Origin: Fibrisoma montanum
Lineage (GTDB): Bacteria > Bacteroidota > Bacteroidia > Cytophagales > Spirosomataceae
NCBI RefSeq assembly: GCF_003583365.1
Contig: NZ_QXED01000003.1
Span: 310,001 to 374,000 of the forward strand
Direction: 5' to 3'
DNA: 64,000 nt
Each line of letters opens with the position of its first letter. Position 1 is the stretch's first letter. Positions 60,376 through 64,000 of this stretch are shown here, one piece after another. The notes under the pieces were generated by a model that saw only the letters and a program-made list of their open reading frames with translations, was not told where the DNA came from and did not search any database. Position numbers and translations under genes: made by a program.

Positions 60376-62247
60376 TTAGTCACATCCGTAAACGGTTAAT
60401 TTGCCGGGCAGTTCATAGGTACCACAGTTGCCATCGGTGTAGATAATCATTTCCTGATTCGTCAGCACGAGGGTCGGGTCACCGCTGCAGTAGGTCTGCT
60501 CATTGTAGCGGGACACCTCCAGTCCCGCTGGTGCGCATTCGCCCTCGCCACCACCACCGCCATTGCCACCACCGCCACCGCCATCGCCCGGATCCTGCGG
60601 GTCTACGACCGTCACCTGACAGCGGCTACCGGCCAGCACGTCGAGGGTGATCGTATCGGCTACGGGATCGAAGCTGATCTTGGCCAGTTTGGCCAGCTCG
60701 AAGCGATTCGTGCGGACGTAGCCGTCGAGATTGATAGGAAAGTCCGCGCAGCAGACCGGCACGGTAATGCCCTCCTGCCTCCGCGTGGGCTTTAGCTCCA
60801 GCATGGCCATCTGCAAACCCGGGGCTACCGAGCCGTCGGCTTTTTTGATGGCATTCACCCGGCCGGCCGAAAAGCCTACGCCGTGGCGGTGGTAGTCGAG
60901 CATGAGCATGGCCGCCGACTGAAAGCCGTTCAGCCCCAGCCCCACGTCGAGGGCATAGTCCTTGTAGGTTTTGATGGAAATGTCGCGTACCAGTTCGTAA
61001 CCCAGCCCGGGCGTCATGGCCAGCTCACCCAGAAAGATCGCTTCGTCGGGTACCGACTCGGGGTATTTGTAACCGGCCAGCAGGTCGGTGTAGATGCGTG
61101 AGGCCGTGCGGGTATTGGTTTTGACCTGGCCTTTGTCGTCTCTGACTACGCACTGATCTGTGAAGAGAATATTACCCTGGCGGAATTCGCGCACGTCGCT
61201 GCTGGCATTGTTGGCAATGACCAGCTCCTCCACCGCGTAGAGCTCATCCAGATCAACGCTTTCGTTGTTGGCTTTGGCCAGATTTTCCGGGAACTTCAGC
61301 AGGTTCAGCGTCACGCGGCCGCGCCGGACGTAGCTACGTTCGGCAAACCAGCTGTAGTGCTCTAAACGCAGTAAGCCCGTCTCGGGATCGATGATGTGCC
61401 AGACGTTGTGCAGGGCTTTTAATTCCTCCAGCATCTCTTTCAGGGTCACCACCAGCTTGACGGCCGGGGTAACCGACGCCGGGCGTTTGGCGTCCGAGCC
61501 GGCCATGATGATCCACATCAGGTTGGGGCGCTTGGTGACCGGGTTCACCGGCAGCGTATAGAAGTCGGTTTTCAGAATCTGGGCCAGCCGCCCCGCCGGG
61601 GTGCCGTAGGTGCTATCGACCAGCAGTTTGGTCAGCATCGGTACCAGCGGGTAGCCCTTGGGGTACAGATGCAGCTGGGAGGTGGGACCCGTGCCGATGT
61701 TGTTGCCGTCGGGCAGCTGGAGTACCATCTGACCGGCCGGGTTGGGCTTGAACTGAAAGTAGTCGCCGTAGGACGCGTAGAAGAGCTGCGCCGGCGGCAC
61801 GGCTGTGCTCGCGCCCGGGGCCAGCAGGTTGATCGGTGTTTCCCAGACCCTATACAGCGCGTCGTAGCCATCGCGCGGGTTCACGCTCTGCACCTCGGCT
61901 TTGCAGTCGACGTGGTTCCAGCGAACGGCCGCCATGTTGAAGTACCCCTGCCAGAGCAACTGATCGGTGACGGGGTTGCCTTCGTCGTCCACCGTCCCGG
62001 CGCAGGTATTGGTAAACACGCGCAGGTTGATTTCCACGCAGCAGGGAAAGCGCTCGTGCTGGGTATACAGCCAGCGGTAGTCATCGCCCGAGAGCGTGAC
62101 GTTGCCCTGCAGTTTGGTGCGGTAGTAGAGCTCACCCGACTGGCGTTCACTGGCGAATTTCCAGTCGGCCTGACCCGCTTCGACGCGCCGGACCTGGGGC
62201 ACGCTGGCGTCGAGCTGGGGCAGGGTGATTTCGACGATTAGTTTCAT
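60376..62247 (-). CDS. Large prophage tail-tip/baseplate-type protein
   Basis: A 623-residue protein directly after the tape measure, the position usual for distal-tail or tail-hub proteins of siphophages. The N-terminus starts MKLIVEITLPQLDASVPQVR; the middle has QLLWQGYFNMAAVRWNHVD and a long mixed region. Near residue 560 a glycine-rich linker leads to a small Cys-containing C-terminal domain (ECAPAGLEVSRYN, QTYCSGDPTLVL). The start overlaps the tape-measure stop by 4 nt. Its function is inferred from position. Confidence 0.65.
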   Translation of the reverse strand: MKLIVEITLPQLDASVPQVRRVEAGQADWKFASERQSGELYYRTKLQGNVTLSGDDYRWLYTQHERFPCCVEINLRVFTNTCAGTVDDEGNPVTDQLLWQGYFNMAAVRWNHVDCKAEVQSVNPRDGYDALYRVWETPINLLAPGASTAVPPAQLFYASYGDYFQFKPNPAGQMVLQLPDGNNIGTGPTSQLHLYPKGYPLVPMLTKLLVDSTYGTPAGRLAQILKTDFYTLPVNPVTKRPNLMWIIMAGSDAKRPASVTPAVKLVVTLKEMLEELKALHNVWHIIDPETGLLRLEHYSWFAERSYVRRGRVTLNLLKFPENLAKANNESVDLDELYAVEELVIANNASSDVREFRQGNILFTDQCVVRDDKGQVKTNTRTASRIYTDLLAGYKYPESVPDEAIFLGELAMTPGLGYELVRDISIKTYKDYALDVGLGLNGFQSAAMLMLDYHRHGVGFSAGRVNAIKKADGSVAPGLQMAMLELKPTRRQEGITVPVCCADFPINLDGYVRTNRFELAKLAKISFDPVADTITLDVLAGSRCQVTVVDPQDPGDGGGGGGNGGGGGEGECAPAGLEVSRYNEQTYCSGDPTLVLTNQEMIIYTDGNCGTYELPGKLTVYGCD

Positions 62248-64000
62248 ACGCGGGGTGGGTCCTGAAGGCTGGTATGGTTGCCGTCAATAACGAGTATCTT
62301 GCCGTTAGCCAGTGGCACAATCTGCTTACCGGGTTTGGTGTTGCGTTTGATTTCGGCCAGCTCCCGGCTCATGCCGTCGATGCGACCCTCCAGCCGGCTG
62401 AAGTCGTAACCGGCCGGGGTCGTAGCCGTGGCCAGCTGTTTAGTGACCACATCGGGCAGACCGAACCCCCGGGCCATGAGCGCGGCAAACGCCCGCCGGG
62501 GATCGTCTTCGTTCAGCGCGTCGAGCACCTCGTGGTACTTCTCCGAACTCTTCGCATTGGTTACCCATTCGCCCCGCTCGACTTCGATATCGGTGCCGTC
62601 GATGCGGTGACCACCCCGCTCGTGGGTGCGGCCCGACAGGGGAATCCGGCCCCCTTCGCGAAGTTGAGTAATAGCTTTCGCCCGGGCTTTGACCGATGCG
62701 ATCGTGCCGATGATGGTGGCGATGGCCCCGAGCGCGAGAATAATGCCCACGAAGGGAATCTTGCCGTAGGTTTTAAACATCTCCGTGATGGCCACGACGG
62801 TGTTGGATACCGTCACGGCGTTGTTGGAGACCTGAGCCGCCAGATCGAGCACCTGCTGGGTAGCCAGGGCTTTGCGCCGTACGGCTTCCTCTTCGGCTTT
62901 CTGACGCTTCAGGTCTTCCAGTTCGGCCCGGCGTAGCTTGAGGTTGTTGGCCGCGCCTTCTCTGTCGCGTTCCTCTTCGACGCGGACCTGTTCTTCTTTG
63001 GCCTGAATCTGCTGATCCAGCAACCGGATGCGTTCTTCGCTGGCCTGAATGATGAGCTGGGTCGTTTCCTGCACCACCCGCGATACCTGATCGACGGCCT
63101 GTAAAAAGAGTTCCCGTTCGGTTTCATCTTTGAAGCTCTTACTGATACCCAGCAAATCCCAGATGTCGCGATTCGCCGGGCTCAGCAGTTCAATCTCCTT
63201 ACGCTTATCCTTCAGGGCCTTTACGTACGCTTCCAGGCGCTTAATCTCTGGCGTGTTGGCAATGTTGGCCTGACCTTCCAGCGCTGATATCTGCGACTCA
63301 CCGGAATAGATTTGCGCGTCGAGCGTATCCAGCTCGTTACGTTTGGCAAATTGCGTACCGGTCTGGTCATCCCCTTTCCGGCGAAGCTGAATGTTGGAGA
63401 TGGCAATGGACTCAATGTCGCGCTGACCCCGGATGATCTGATCAAAGACCAGATCGCGCCGTTCGCGGGCCTGTTGTTTCACCAGGGCGGCATACTTGCC
63501 CGCGTTCTTTTCTTCAGCGGCCAAGAGCTTTTCCCACTTTTCATCGAACGCGGCCAGCTCCTCACTGTTACCCAGTTTGACGTAATCCAGCCGGGCGTTC
63601 TGGTACTGGTTGTACATTTCGGCATACTTGCCCGCATTCTGCTCCTCACTGGCTAAGATTTCCGCCCACTTGTTATCAAACAAAGCCAGCTCCTGTTCGG
63701 CCGTTCCGCGCAGGGTGTTCAGCAGTTCCCGCTCCTCACGGATGCGCCGGACCCGAATCTGCCGGTCCGCTTCGACGTCGACGGCATTTCGACGCTGCTC
63801 AAACTGCCGGGCAATGTCCGGCGCGTTCTTTTCAAGCGATACCGACTGATCGGCGACGACCTCACGCTTACCCGTCAGCGGATTGATGCGGGTCTTATTG
63901 GATGCGGCCAGCTGAAGTAACTTTTCAAACTTCACCCGTTCGGCATCGACTTCGGCTTTGTCGAGCCGGGCCTTTTCCAGAATGTAGGCTTCGCCGTCTT
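62244..64000 (-). CDS. Phage tail tape measure protein (C-terminal part, runs off the window)
   Basis: The reading frame is open to the window edge, so at least 585 residues are seen and the N-terminus is missing. The visible part is a long coiled coil (rich in Glu, Arg, Gln), with two near-repeats, ELALFDNKWAEILASEEQNA and ELAAFDEKWEKLLAAEEKNA. Then come a hydrophobic helix (VGIILALGAIATIIGTIASV) and the Gly-rich end REGGRIPLSGRTHERGGHRI, typical of tape-measure C-termini in Bacteroidota prophages. It sets tail length. Confidence 0.8.
   Translation of the reverse strand, partial: DGEAYILEKARLDKAEVDAERVKFEKLLQLAASNKTRINPLTGKREVVADQSVSLEKNAPDIARQFEQRRNAVDVEADRQIRVRRIREERELLNTLRGTAEQELALFDNKWAEILASEEQNAGKYAEMYNQYQNARLDYVKLGNSEELAAFDEKWEKLLAAEEKNAGKYAALVKQQARERRDLVFDQIIRGQRDIESIAISNIQLRRKGDDQTGTQFAKRNELDTLDAQIYSGESQISALEGQANIANTPEIKRLEAYVKALKDKRKEIELLSPANRDIWDLLGISKSFKDETERELFLQAVDQVSRVVQETTQLIIQASEERIRLLDQQIQAKEEQVRVEEERDREGAANNLKLRRAELEDLKRQKAEEEAVRRKALATQQVLDLAAQVSNNAVTVSNTVVAITEMFKTYGKIPFVGIILALGAIATIIGTIASVKARAKAITQLREGGRIPLSGRTHERGGHRIDGTDIEVERGEWVTNAKSSEKYHEVLDALNEDDPRRAFAALMARGFGLPDVVTKQLATATTPAGYDFSRLEGRIDGMSRELAEIKRNTKPGKQIVPLANGKILVIDGNHTSLQDPPRV

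Noticed and set aside
1-64000. tRNA or rRNA genes
   Set aside because: No cloverleaf, CCA-ending or rRNA-like segment was recognised in any intergenic region, though this was by eye only.

Overview
The window looks like a chromosomal segment of a Bacteroidota bacterium, most likely a cytophagal relative of Spirosoma (inference, from gene content rather than a database search). The grounds are a SusC/SusD pair with a DUF3823 lipoprotein, a THUMP-like methyltransferase, TAnnTTTG-type -7 promoter elements instead of sigma70 boxes, almost no Shine-Dalgarno signals, and moderately high GC with AT-richer islets. No rRNA, tRNA or CRISPR array was recognised.

Layout. 1-5.7 kb: a methyltransferase cut by the left edge, a SulP anion transporter, a glycine-zipper stress protein, an orphan polytopic membrane protein and an MpaB-type oxygenase. 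6-13.7 kb: a small lipoprotein, a DUF1080 protein, an osmoprotectant-type ABC transporter whose permease is fused to a circularly permuted binding domain, a DUF427 protein, a CocE-type hydrolase and a large lipoprotein. 13.9-23.6 kb: a long minus-strand run reading as oxidative L-fucose catabolism (FucP, mutarotase, SDR dehydrogenase, lactonase, FAH-type hydrolase) joined to LutA and LutB. The expected end products of that pathway are pyruvate and L-lactate, and Lut proteins oxidise lactate, so the genes fit into one route. A helix-turn-helix plus membrane-protein pair sits between lutA and lutB.

23.6-35.5 kb: a low-GC gene pair, a VCBS-repeat lipoprotein, a Tat-exported Gfo/Idh/MocA oxidoreductase, then a short arabinan utilisation locus (SusC, SusD, DUF3823, GH43). 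35.6-39.5 kb: three related small membrane proteins around a TPR protein, an NAD(P)-binding protein and a DUF3052-like protein. 39.6-47.3 kb: a DEAD-box helicase diverges from a histidine locus that starts with a 19-codon leader peptide rich in His codons, followed by hisG and hisD, a PIN-domain toxin-antitoxin pair, a deformylase-like gene, a GNAT gene and hisC.

47.3-56.6 kb: two outer-membrane proteins, a UvrD/AddA-type helicase with a degenerate nuclease tail, tandem PAP2 phosphatases, metF and a trehalase. 57-64 kb: the distal end of a prophage: tape measure (cut by the right edge), three tail-region proteins, two small membrane proteins (holin candidates) and an M15 endolysin.

The intergenic DNA is rich in inverted repeats: long perfect-stem hairpins at gene ends, hairpins built from short purine-rich or GT-rich repeats, and a 16-bp tandem repeat family found at two distant loci.
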